Positions 37,695 to 47,787 of a DNA stretch of 64,000 nucleotides are shown piece by piece. Each line of letters opens with the position of its first letter. Position 1 is the first letter of the stretch. Made by a program: the position numbers and the translations under genes. The DNA is from Choanephora cucurbitarum (taxonomy: Eukaryota; Mucoromycota; Mucoromycetes; Mucorales; Choanephoraceae), in contig JAIWNI010000019.1 of assembly GCA_025331435.1 (NCBI GenBank), positions 62,001 through 126,000 on the forward strand, given 5' to 3'. The notes beneath the pieces were generated by a model. That model was not told the origin of the DNA. It was given only the letters and a program-made list of their open reading frames with translations, and made no database searches.

Positions 37695-39130
37695 TCAAGT
37701 AATCAATTTACCTGCTGCCCATCCATTATCTTTCAAAAAGTCTTCAATTGCTTCTCGAAGAGACAAATTGGGTATAAGTTGCTGTTCAGTACAAGGTCTT
37801 CTTGAGATAGGATCGAAACTTCCATTTCTTTGGAAATGGTCTATAAGAGATTGGCGTTCATATGTAATACCATCTGGTGTAAAGACAGGATCATGCATGA
37901 TGTTGAATGAGATCTTGTCCAAATAAGCCTCTGGAATTTCACGCCTCTAACAAACCAAATTCAGTACACCAACTCGTCTTATTTTTCTTAAAGCTATTTT
38001 TACCATTGAGTTCTCTTTAGAGTGCACAAAAACTGTCTCGATCTTCGATAAACGCTCATCCTGTAAGAATGATGTACGGTTAGCAACAAGCTCACAAACA
38101 CATCAGTTATGCTTCTTACAATATGGTAGTTGATTGTATCAATAGCTTCTTGATCTTCAGGATCTGTAGTAGCCAATTGCTCTTTTCTCTCTTTCTCAAT
38201 TAAGCTCTTTACATAGCGCAACAATTCAGATTCTTTTTCAAGACGAACAGCTTCGTCATCCTCCCATTTCTAATCCCAAAAAAGTGGTAAGCACAATCAC
38301 TACAAGAGGTTCAATAGAGGCTGCTACTTACTCTCTTTCTCGCTAGAAGCAAAGCTTGTAAAATATCGTTCACATATTTAACCTTTTGAACAATAGCTAA
38401 CTCATAACCTTAGAGAGAAAAAAAGAAGCATAAATGACATATTCAGATGACAACCTGTTGTATGATTACCCTTTTTCAATTTGTTCAAAGCTACAGTAAG
38501 AGTCGATAAGCAATTGAAAGTCAGTCTAGTTCAATCACCTTACCTTCACCATGTTGCTTCTTTTCAGTCAAAGCTTGACCTATCTATTGTAGCTTTAATT
38601 AGCTAAAACAAAGAAAATATCTTCTTTAAGAGAGTTTACCAAATAATAGGCTTTCACTAAAATGATACAAAATGTTAATTCATGTAAGAAGATGGTTGCA
38701 TAATGCTTTACCTAGTGAAGGATCAATTTCAATTGCCTTTCTACAGTCCGAAACTACTTGATCATATTTCTCTAACTGAATACATGTTTGTTATTAGCAA
38801 TGTTTGAAACCCCCATTATTTTCACTACATTGTACCTTAGAATAACACAAAGCGCGGTTGGTGTAATATACGCCAATAGTCGAATCCTTGATCTGTTGCA
38901 AGTTGAGAGATGCAATGTTTGAGTATACTCTTTTTCTTTTTCCCTGTCATTACTCTTGCTTACGATGGCCGAAGTATACTCTTTTATAGCCTCCTCGAAG
39001 CGTCTTTCCGAGAATAATTTGTTGCCTTTATTTAAAAGTGGTTATTTGCGAAACACATAAAACGCTGCTATTTGCCAAGTATGTCGCCTTTACCATTTGC
39101 TTTATGCTGCTCTGCCTCAGCCTTTGACAT
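37695..39130 (-). CDS. STUB1: CHIP-type E3 ubiquitin ligase (TPR + U-box)
   Basis: Co-chaperone ligase that ubiquitinates Hsp70/Hsp90 clients. Eleven exons (39130-39094, 39025-38964, 38892-38836, 38775-38712, 38656-38640, 38583-38544, 38490-38470, 38408-38332, 38269-38120, 38060-38004, 37946-37695) join in frame to 277 residues. Three TPR repeats: GNKLFSERRFEEAIKEYTSA, YYTNRALCYSKLEKYDQVV, and AIEIDPSLVKAYYLIGQAL. A helical charged linker follows (KWEDDEAVRLEKESELL), then a U-box (PEAYLDKISFNIMHDPVFTP, GITYER, DPISRRP) and the tail EDFLKDNGW typical of CHIP. Exons of 17 and 21 bases are required to restore the TPR region. CHIP is absent from budding yeast. Confidence 0.93.
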
Positions 39131-39381
39131 GTAAGATTAGTAATCGAAGAAAGTAAAAGAAGAAAAAAAAGTAAAGTAAACGCTTAATTTATTATCCAAT
39201 CTCTTTTCTTTGTTCCGAAATGTCAGTTACATGCAGAGTTAGAAATTTATCAAGCACTTAAATTAGCGTTTGCTAGACAACCAAATGGTAAGCCACCAAT
39301 GTTCTCTTGAACAGATGACTATGAAATGGAACTCTATTGAGTTGCATGGCTAAGCCTGCTTTGGTATTCTCCTTTAGATTC
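39131..39381. other. STUB1 promoter and spacer up to the inverted repeat
   Basis: The STUB1 upstream region. A short plus-strand open stretch (EIYQALKLAFARQPN, about 39240-39286, ending at a GTAAG) might be an exon of a gene disrupted by the neighbouring inverted repeat, but it cannot be linked to anything. Confidence 0.3.
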
Positions 39382-40193
39382 TTTATATTTAGGTTGCAGA
39401 TCTTTTTTTGTGCATCTGTCTTTCTGTAAATCAGTTGAGCGATATGAATATATGCATATGTGACATCAGTCTGAAACCTGAGGAAGTATTAAATAAGAAG
39501 CTCAATTAATTTCTACGGCTGCAGGCAAATGAATGCATTTAAGCTTATCTCTTTGTTGAATGGAAGACTTTGAGAAAATACAAAAATTAATAAAGCCATT
39601 ATTAATTTGGAGATCAATTAAATTTGAAATGATGTCTACCATTTATCAGACTATGCTAGATTTGCAAACGGGAGAAACAATCGAGCTTACCATTTTTTTT
39701 TTGCCGATCTTTAGCATAGCTACAAAGAAGATCACTGAATAAGGCGTCAGGGCGCAAAGCAAATAAAAACAACAACAGTAACAATAAAAGAAAACGAAGA
39801 CGATAAGTGTGTGTGTGTATCGAAAAGAGCAACAAATCCGTCAATCTACTGATTTGCTTATTAAACTTCTTAATTGCATGCTAGTATCAATTAAAACATG
39901 CTTGGAGTGAAAGCATGGCATTTACACAATATATTTAAAGAAATTGAGGAGAACACTGTTTATGTTCGCCCACTCTTATATTCAGCTTTTTCCTTCTTCC
40001 TTCCCTCTTTGGTTTGCATGAATGGTGCTAAAGAAGAACAGAAGAGAAAGAGGAGCAAGTCAGCACATCAGCAAAAAAACAAGCTACTTTGCTTGTTGTG
40101 CACAGACCGTTACAGGTTCTGACTACAATGCTTTTTAAAATTGGCCAATGTCTTGTCACACTGGCTTTCCTTTTTCATTCGTTATTTTTAGTC
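39382..40193 (+). repeat. Left arm of a large inverted repeat (812 bp)
   Basis: This arm is the reverse complement of 40961-41772. Paired coordinates always sum to 81154, so there is no insertion or deletion across 812 bases, and every segment compared was identical. The outer end begins TTTATATTTAGGTTGCAG. Frames inside the arm (for example at 39560-39742 and 39898-40122) are mirrored in the other arm and have no known domain. Confidence 0.95.
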
Positions 40194-40960
40194 TAACCTT
40201 CAGTTACAGCTTTTGCCAAAATCATGTCGCATAAAAAAAGCGAGGTAGTTGAATTCACCGCAGTTGGCTTCTCTCCTCTTCTTTTAACAAGGAAGCCGCT
40301 TCAATATTGAGCGATTGAGTTTCTTATTGACTGATTTTATGAGAGGAGAGGTAGGAATTGGCTAGCTAAGGGCCATATAAGAAAAAATTGACAAAACTAT
40401 TGTGAGGGATGACAGATTATCTCTTGACTTTGCTATCCCATTACACCTCACAGAAATGTAACATCGATCGGCATACAACAATTATATATATGATGTGTTT
40501 GTTGTTGTGTTCGTCGTTGCATCTACGATGAGACATGTTGTAGTCAATGTCTATGTATTGTCACTACTAATGAATATGGCGGATAGAACAGTTTTTATGA
40601 GAAGGTCAAGACAAGAACCTTGTTGAAGTTAGATTATCACGGAGAGGTTGAATTTTCAAATACAATGCAGATCTAAAGAAAAAGTCAACTTTGTCAACTC
40701 TACTGCTTTCTTTTATAACAGCCAATCTCAGTGCTTTTTTTCTCTTCAAAGTACGTTTAGAATGAGCTATTCATTTTATTTTGAGGGTAGACAAAGGAAT
40801 GTTATATGTGGCGATGTAAGTGACTTAATGTGTATTACTGCTAATGAAGATTGGTACAAGTTAGAGCAATTCTTATTCTGTAGTGCATCTTTCAGCACTC
40901 ATATTGAGGTTAAAAGGAAAGTGATGATGGAAGCTGACCAACCTTTTTGGAACACAAAGC
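40194..40960. other. Unique spacer between inverted-repeat arms (767 bp)
   Basis: Single-copy sequence forming the loop of the palindrome. It contains most of a 116-codon frame listed separately. No transposase or other mobility gene recognised. Confidence 0.7.
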
Positions 40961-40998
40961 GACTAAAAATAACGAATGAAAAAGGAAAGCCAGTGTGA
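40648..40998 (+). CDS. Orphan frame in the palindrome spacer, ending inside the right arm
   Basis: A 116-codon frame with protein-like composition, including segments YFEGRQRNVICGDVSDL, NEDWYKLEQFLFCSASF and VKRKVMMEADQPFWNTKRLK. No family recognised. The last 13 codons lie inside the right repeat arm. It may be a fragment of a gene captured or broken by the repeat, or a real small gene of the element. Confidence 0.3.
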   Translation: MNFQIQCRSKEKVNFVNSTAFFYNSQSQCFFSLQSTFRMSYSFYFEGRQRNVICGDVSDLMCITANEDWYKLEQFLFCSASFSTHIEVKRKVMMEADQPFWNTKRLKITNEKGKPV

Positions 40999-41772
40999 CA
41001 AGACATTGGCCAATTTTAAAAAGCATTGTAGTCAGAACCTGTAACGGTCTGTGCACAACAAGCAAAGTAGCTTGTTTTTTTGCTGATGTGCTGACTTGCT
41101 CCTCTTTCTCTTCTGTTCTTCTTTAGCACCATTCATGCAAACCAAAGAGGGAAGGAAGAAGGAAAAAGCTGAATATAAGAGTGGGCGAACATAAACAGTG
41201 TTCTCCTCAATTTCTTTAAATATATTGTGTAAATGCCATGCTTTCACTCCAAGCATGTTTTAATTGATACTAGCATGCAATTAAGAAGTTTAATAAGCAA
41301 ATCAGTAGATTGACGGATTTGTTGCTCTTTTCGATACACACACACACTTATCGTCTTCGTTTTCTTTTATTGTTACTGTTGTTGTTTTTATTTGCTTTGC
41401 GCCCTGACGCCTTATTCAGTGATCTTCTTTGTAGCTATGCTAAAGATCGGCAAAAAAAAAATGGTAAGCTCGATTGTTTCTCCCGTTTGCAAATCTAGCA
41501 TAGTCTGATAAATGGTAGACATCATTTCAAATTTAATTGATCTCCAAATTAATAATGGCTTTATTAATTTTTGTATTTTCTCAAAGTCTTCCATTCAACA
41601 AAGAGATAAGCTTAAATGCATTCATTTGCCTGCAGCCGTAGAAATTAATTGAGCTTCTTATTTAATACTTCCTCAGGTTTCAGACTGATGTCACATATGC
41701 ATATATTCATATCGCTCAACTGATTTACAGAAAGACAGATGCACAAAAAAAGATCTGCAACCTAAATATAAA
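40961..41772 (-). repeat. Right arm of the large inverted repeat (812 bp)
   Basis: Reverse complement of 39382-40193. Outer end reads CTGCAACCTAAATATAAA. Flanking sequence just outside (AAGACTCC) shows at most a weak resemblance to the left flank (TTAGATTC), so no clear target duplication. Confidence 0.95.
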
Positions 41773-42493
41773 AAGACTCCATAGGTTGCCAAAATGAAGG
41801 ACGAAGAGGTAGTGGTGACCCGCTAATGGTATTAACTTTTTTTCTTTAAGAAAAAGCTCAATCACAACCCTCAAAAAGTTGTATCATGAGGCTAGTATGA
41901 GAAGATATAAAGGGCAGGGAACTGGAGATCAAAAAATTGTTTATATGGCTGGATTTGGAAATGAAGCGTGGTTAAGAAGCCCAATATTACCACATCTTCA
42001 TCCTTCGCTTTGGGAACTTATGGATTAGTATTTTTGAATACAATCTGTAGAGGGGACAACGTAATGGCTTATTTTCGGCACATATTTAATTCAGCTTCTT
42101 TTCTATACATAGCTAGTGGCATCAAGCAAGTTTCTTAATGGTTGCTGTGGCAAAGGAAGAAATTCCACTGCTCTATTACTCTGTTTGTTTGCTGCTCGTG
42201 ATTTTTCTTATCCGGCTGCATGTTTGTACTTTTTGACGGGTGAGCCTACTGCTTATGAACAGGGAAACCCTGTAACAAAAAGTAACTGTAGTACCAAGAC
42301 ACGCTAAAGGGCTGGCCCCCTCTCAAATTTATGCGCACAAGGTCCCTCGTTGTACAAAAAAAAAAGACTGTTGCACACTCAATCTCTACGTTAAATAAAA
42401 TGCGCCATGACAATGAATAAAATAGTCCATTTCTTTTTTCTTTTCTTGCATTTAAAATTAGAAACATTTGAATCATCACCTGTGCTCATATTG
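41773..42493. other. Spacer right of the inverted repeat
   Basis: About 720 bases. Contains the unidentified open frame at 41846-42028 and a 63-codon frame at 42116 without features; possibly relics of one broken gene. Confidence 0.35.
41846..42028 (+). pseudogene. Possible exon of a disrupted gene
   Basis: Open frame of about 60 codons preceded by a good splice acceptor (TTTCTTTAAG). It includes RYKGQGTGDQKIVYMAGFG, NEAWLRSPILPHLHPSLW and a stop after ELMD. The sequence is clearly protein-like but no start, donor or family could be assigned. It sits just outside the palindrome's right arm. Confidence 0.35.
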
Positions 42494-43333
42494 ATGCTTA
42501 GAAAACAATCCTTGAGTAGTATACAAAGTTCAATGGATTCGTCTTCATTGGTAGATTCCTATTGTTACCGCAAGAAGCTCATCCACAAACCGAGCATGAA
42601 CAGTGTGTACTCTAAGGTCTTGCCGTTGACTTCCGAAAATCTCTCTAAAATCAGTCGAGTGGACAATTCTTATACACCTCTTGCTCGCTTTTGTAACGAA
42701 GTTGGCACAGACATCATTGGTCTAACTGAATCTAACACATCTATATCAGCAAGAAGACTGATGCGCCCTCATGAAGTAGTTGAATCACCTCATCTAATGT
42801 CCTTTCCGTTCCATAATGACTCTCGGTTCCTGCCTACAGCCGAGCATGATTACCCAGGAGGTAATTCAGACACATCCTCATTGCTATTCAATTCCTCTGT
42901 ATACACTCGTCAGCGTTTGAACAGTACTACAAGTTATACGACTCAAAGTATTTCAGGACAGGCTGTTACTTACAGACAAAATTATCGCATGAACAGAGCT
43001 GATGATGTGTCTAGTCTATTCAGTCATAGACGCAGATATACTGGTGTTACACCATCATCACTCTCAACATTACGTGACGACGAAACAATGGTGTCACAAA
43101 AGAAACGCCAAAGTGCTTGCAAATTGACACTCAAGTTGAAACAAGGTCTATCAAAGAACAGTAACATCTTCGAACATAATTACACTGAAACTGTAAAGAA
43201 GACTTCATGGTTTAAGAAGCTCTGGAAGCTGATGAGACCAAAGCCTGCTACTCCAAAAAGAACCATATCCGAACCTGTCTGGTACAGTCAATTTCGTTGC
43301 AACCCTCCTCCTCCCACTACTTTCGCTTCTTAA
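42494..43333 (+). CDS. Conserved-looking basic protein of unknown function
   Basis: Single-exon frame of 279 residues. Starting at MLRKQSLSSIQSS it is Ser/Thr/Arg-rich with several short basic clusters (SHRRRYTGV, QKKRQSACKL). The C-terminal 60 residues are the most structured-looking part: KLTLKLKQGLSKNSN, then KTSWFKKLWKLMRPKP and a Pro run near the end. The WFKKLWKLM stretch could form an amphipathic membrane-binding helix. No domain recognised; probably largely disordered and a phosphorylation target. A start further upstream (42407) would add a hydrophobic leader but has no supporting context. Confidence 0.6.
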   Translation: MLRKQSLSSIQSSMDSSSLVDSYCYRKKLIHKPSMNSVYSKVLPLTSENLSKISRVDNSYTPLARFCNEVGTDIIGLTESNTSISARRLMRPHEVVESPHLMSFPFHNDSRFLPTAEHDYPGGNSDTSSLLFNSSVYTRQRLNSTTSYTTQSISGQAVTYRQNYRMNRADDVSSLFSHRRRYTGVTPSSLSTLRDDETMVSQKKRQSACKLTLKLKQGLSKNSNIFEHNYTETVKKTSWFKKLWKLMRPKPATPKRTISEPVWYSQFRCNPPPPTTFAS

Positions 43334-44479
43334 AGAAAAGAAAATTGTATTTAGTTCTCTTCGTATGTACATAAAAACTTGTATTTTCCTTTTTTCGAAA
43401 AAGGTCTCTCCTTTTGTTTAAATGATTATAATAAATTATCATTTGTCAAAACAAAAACAGTTTGTTCTTTTCTTTCGTCTTGATAAAAAAAAGGCATAAA
43501 TGCTGTCTGCCGAATATGCTGTTTAGTTCCGAAGCAGATGTATGTAAATGGCGTCATTGTCGAAATAGATACAGTGGGACGACCATGTCTCATTCGGGCC
43601 GGCATAGTAGTAAAGCAGGTATAAAAAGTAAACTAAAACGTGTCTCTTTAATCTAGAACTCGCTTGATGCCTGCTTCTTTCTTCGGGTAATCTGGGTTAT
43701 CCTATTTTGACAATGATAGCCAGTGTTGTCTACATAATCCAATGACTGGTGCCTTTCAGGAACCCATCTTTTGTTTACGTATCACAAGAGTATAAAAAAG
43801 CAAGGGCCAACCATCTGGGTAACATGCTCCGGCCTTACTATGTATGCCCTTCCCTACCTATCTAAAATACCTTCTCTGTACTTGCTTCTTGTCTTATAAA
43901 TTATTTATCATCAACTTTTTTTCTTTCGGAACGCAGTACTTTTTGATCGTTCGATATATACAGATATGTAAATGCAAAAAAAAAAGAGACACGAATGAAC
44001 ACACATAAAACAGCATAGAAAAGTTTACTGTATCACATTCAGAGATTGTTGTGGATCCTTACTCGAGTTTTATTTTCTCTGGTCGGCCTAAATCTGGTAA
44101 AGCCGAGCCGAAGATATTCTTTCTTTATTTCGCATACAATGAGCCCATCGTTTCAAAATACTTTATTTTGGGAGAATGTCTTCCTGTCTTGACTTGTGCA
44201 CTAATGCCTAATACATTATAGTCTAGACTTGAAGCTAAATGCTTTGTACTCACACTTCCTGTTTTACTAAAACACATATGTTGCTTGTTGATTCCAGGCA
44301 ACATTGTGTCTACTCTAGAAGTGGTGTTTGACCTATTCCCTAATCATAGTGGAAACCATTTTTCCTTGTTATCCTAGAAACGAAGAGACTGAGCTTAAAA
44401 GCAGGTTTTGTGCTCTGTTGTTAGCTGCGTCTATTTTTTCTCCTCTTTTCTTCTTTTTGTTATTCAGAGTCTGTGAAAA
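43334..44479. other. Intergenic region
   Basis: About 1.1 kb. A 64-codon frame at 43462-43656 contains a CKWRHC pair but no complete zinc finger. Otherwise AT-rich spacer with the promoter of the F-box gene. Confidence 0.4.
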
Positions 44480-46123
44480 ATGTTGAAAAAACACTTGCCT
44501 TTCGAGATCCAATGGAAGATTTTGGATTATCTAGAAACAGAAAGCAAAATCCAATACAGTCTTGTATCCAAACACTGGAGAGAAGCAGCGAAGTGTGTCT
44601 TGTTTCAGAGCATTTGCTTGGAGTCTGTAGAAGAAGAAGACGCATATATTGATTTACTTTTCGAGTCGCCATCATTGGGAGAATCAACAAAGAGCTTGAT
44701 GCTCAAATCAAACTCAAGCATGGAAAGAGGCCAACAGTATTCTGTTTTGATTCGCTTGACACCTAATTTAAGGTTTCTTCAGATTGATTGTGATGCTGGA
44801 TCGTTCTACCAAGTTGCCCTGCTGGAGATACAGCGCGGTCATTGGAGATATCTTCATCATATAAAAGATATATCGGATACAACAAGTGTTAGTTCTATGG
44901 GAACAAGCGGTACTGTAAATTCAAGTCTAGGATACCATGCTCTTTTGTCAGCAATTAAAGATAGACTCTCTGATGTTGTGCTCGATCTTTCTTCCGTTTC
45001 TCATTCACCTGCCGAAATACATTGCTTTCAACATCCACTGTATATTACAAGACAAACTCGTTTCAGCTCAGTAAAACACTTGACTTTTGTTTCTTCGCAC
45101 AAGACAGCAATTAAATCATTAGACGATGCTCTTGCATTATTCCCAAATGCTACAAATGTCATACTAAGGCAAGTTGAATTGGAAAGTTATGAATACGAAT
45201 TGACAGAGATTGAGCCAAATATGGCAGTAAAAGGCTTATTTATTACTATAAGCGCTTTGCCAAAAGAAAGTTTAGATTATATCAGTTGCAAATTTCCTAA
45301 TGTTAAGCAACTAGTACTTAGAGCTGTGGAAAACCTTGAAAGTCTGACTGATTTCATGCGTTACGCCAACTCAGTAGAAAGACTCAACATGCAACTCTGG
45401 AGACAAGAAGGCCTTATGGTACTATTAGATGCAATTGTTCCACTTCAATGGCAAGGAAAGTTGGAAATCAAATTTAATCCAAAAATCCTTGGACTCCAAT
45501 ATAACAGGTCCAAACCACGTTACTCAAAGCTATATGTTCGAAGCCACATAGCCAGCTTTGATTTCACACGAGCAAGCTTGATAGCATATTTAAATCAACT
45601 AGATGAGCTTGACACATATTCGATCGACCTTGAGCATGCCCGATTATTGTCTTATTGTACTCAGCTCAAAACTCTCCGTATATGCCACAATAATGTTTCT
45701 GTTAGTGAAATACCCGCACTGCCAATCACTTGCTTTATTTCAAGTGGTGGATCTAACAATATGAGCTTTTTGAAGCATCTCTCTACATCTGCACCCAACC
45801 TAAGAGATGCAATAGTCGAGCTCAATGCATCCAATATAACCGAAGTCCATATGCCTTCTACCTCATTCCACTCCCTTCGCATAAACTTTATCGAGCCTTT
45901 ACCAACAGACTTGTTTAACATTCATTTGATTCGATCTGGAGAGGAAACTTATTATCGGTCATTTGAAAGTCAACTATGCGAAATTGGACCTAGCGAGTAT
46001 AGCCATGAAGAGTGGGTCACAAGCAAAATGAGGATAGAAATATTGTGTAAAGACATCAAACATCTTGAGTTACTATGGCAACTAAATGATCTTAAAGATC
46101 GGTATATCTTACATGAGTTTTAA
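44480..46123 (+). CDS. F-box protein with leucine-rich repeat-like region
   Basis: Intronless gene of 547 codons. The N-terminus is an F-box (LPFEIQWKILDYLETES, YSLVSKHWREAAKCVLF), which docks to Skp1 in SCF ubiquitin ligases. The remainder shows irregular leucine-rich repeat-like units typical of expanded F-box families in Mucoromycota (for example FPNVKQLVLRAVENLESL and LKTLRICHNNVSVSEIP), so it probably selects substrates through an LRR-like solenoid. The substrate is unknown. It is one of few intronless genes here, and its stop codon abuts a decayed transposase on the other strand. Confidence 0.82.
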   Translation: MLKKHLPFEIQWKILDYLETESKIQYSLVSKHWREAAKCVLFQSICLESVEEEDAYIDLLFESPSLGESTKSLMLKSNSSMERGQQYSVLIRLTPNLRFLQIDCDAGSFYQVALLEIQRGHWRYLHHIKDISDTTSVSSMGTSGTVNSSLGYHALLSAIKDRLSDVVLDLSSVSHSPAEIHCFQHPLYITRQTRFSSVKHLTFVSSHKTAIKSLDDALALFPNATNVILRQVELESYEYELTEIEPNMAVKGLFITISALPKESLDYISCKFPNVKQLVLRAVENLESLTDFMRYANSVERLNMQLWRQEGLMVLLDAIVPLQWQGKLEIKFNPKILGLQYNRSKPRYSKLYVRSHIASFDFTRASLIAYLNQLDELDTYSIDLEHARLLSYCTQLKTLRICHNNVSVSEIPALPITCFISSGGSNNMSFLKHLSTSAPNLRDAIVELNASNITEVHMPSTSFHSLRINFIEPLPTDLFNIHLIRSGEETYYRSFESQLCEIGPSEYSHEEWVTSKMRIEILCKDIKHLELLWQLNDLKDRYILHEF

Positions 46124-46790
46124 TAAACAAGTGATGCCCTTTGCGTATTATCCACCAACTCGAGTCTTTTTTCCTGAGAAAGATTCGGTAGCCAAGGGAC
46201 AAGGTATTGCGCCAAAAGATTGACGCACCTATCTTGGCACAAATTGCCCTCTATCACTGCCACAGGTCCGACGCCTCCTGCCCAAAAACAACCCGAAATC
46301 ATTACAATACCCCTGCTGTACGTAACCGTGAGAGCAGTGTACCAATACTGGCACCTCTCATTGACCTTTTTGAGTACTCTAGCACCACCATCATTACTCT
46401 TTATGTTGTACCTTAATTCATTAAACTAAATTCGCCTCTCCAGTCTTCTTTGGTCCAAATTGATGCTTTCTAAAGCCCAATCGCATTATTTCTAAATATT
46501 TGCATCAGAAAGGGCAGACTTGTGTGCTGCCTAATGAGATTTGAAGCCCAACTCGCTGATATGCTTTATCGAAGTCTTGAAACTAACATTGATCTCCTCG
46601 TCGTGGACATTTCTCAAAATATTGTTGTATGATGCGAAAGGGTTTGATTTGATATATCCTTTTAAAGCTCTCAACTGTTGTTCTGAAAGCTATCTGTTAG
46701 CTCCAATTACTTTTCCTGGCAACGGATTGCCCTTCTCACAACCCGCTTCAGATACGGTTGACGTATTGGTAGGTACCTCAACTTCTCTAA
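46120..46790 (-). pseudogene. Decayed Tc1/mariner-like transposase
   Basis: Read on the minus strand, a string of frame-consistent blocks resembles IS630/Tc1 DDE transposases: EKGNPLPGKV, then LSEQQLRALKGYIKSNP, HISELGFKSH, AAHKSALSDAN, SNDGGARVLKKVNER, and the hallmark VMISGCFWAGGVGPVAVIEG followed by QDRCVNLL and LVPWLPNLSQE. At least four internal stops break the frame, and the protein is truncated just after the second catalytic Asp region (VDNTQRA), where it meets the F-box stop codon. This is a dead copy. Confidence 0.82.
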
Positions 46791-47787
46791 AAAAAAAGCC
46801 TTACTTAAGGTGAATCCCATCTTGCTCAGCCAATAAACACCTCAATATATTCGATCTTCTCTTGGTTTATAGGGCCTTCTAGACTTGATGATTGATAGTC
46901 GAGCGCTCATCGTAGTGTTTTGATAGTATATGTAATGGGTATGTATAAAGAAAAAACAATACGTTTCTGTAATATATGCATAAAATCAAATTTTGCGAAA
47001 TTCACCACCTGTATTTACATAGGACATTAGCTCTACATCATAAAAATGACAATATTTACGAGACGGTGGAAGTAGGCTCATGACAACTTCCGAAATCATT
47101 GAAAGAGGGGCCTTCTAGGTTGATAAAGGTGTACAAAACTTTCATGACTTTTTCAGTAAGCATGTAATTATCAGCTAGTAAATCGGGATGACTGTAGATC
47201 CCTTTTTATCTCAAACACCCTCGCAACATTTGTTCTTGCATTTAAGACATATAGGATTATTGCAGTCGGACCTATGCATCTTTCTATCACATAGAACATC
47301 ATCGTATTCCGTGCATGTTTTTTAAAGCATATCAACTATTTGAATAAGGATAGTGGAGTGTGGCAATGTTGATTAGTCTGTCTTAATCTTATAGAAAGCT
47401 AGCTATGACGAACTTCACTTTATATGTTCTCAGTTTGTGCTCAAACAAGATTCTAAAACTCACTTCATTGTTGGAAAAGTTGCTTACTGATTTAATTGAA
47501 AAGTCTTTATTTGATTTGTCATTGTAGCCACGCTGGCTTCTTTCATTAAACACCACATTTGTGTTTCGACTTCCTATAAAGATTAGCTGAAGAACGTACA
47601 TATGCAACCTGTAATTTCTCTTTTAGTTCTATAGAATCCATGTTGGCCTTCGGTTCATACTGAGCTACAATAATGGTAAAAATTGTTCGGGAAGCGAAAC
47701 TTTATCTTGAAAGCTAAAGACTTTCAATTCAAGCAGTAAAATTTTTTTCTTCCTTTCTTCTCCCTTTCACTCTCTGTCCTTTTTCAA
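46791..47787. other. Spacer with transposon remnant end
   Basis: About 1 kb between the decayed transposase and PUS10. Holds a Tc1-type terminal sequence at 47179-47194 and otherwise no recognisable gene. Confidence 0.45.
47179..47194 (-). mobile_element. Solitary Tc1-type transposon end
   Basis: On the minus strand the sequence reads CAGTCATCCCGATTTA directly after a TA. It matches the terminal repeat of the MITE at 31914-32486 except for two missing C. It is likely the surviving end of the element that encoded the decayed transposase at 46120-46790; the other end was not found. Confidence 0.6.
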
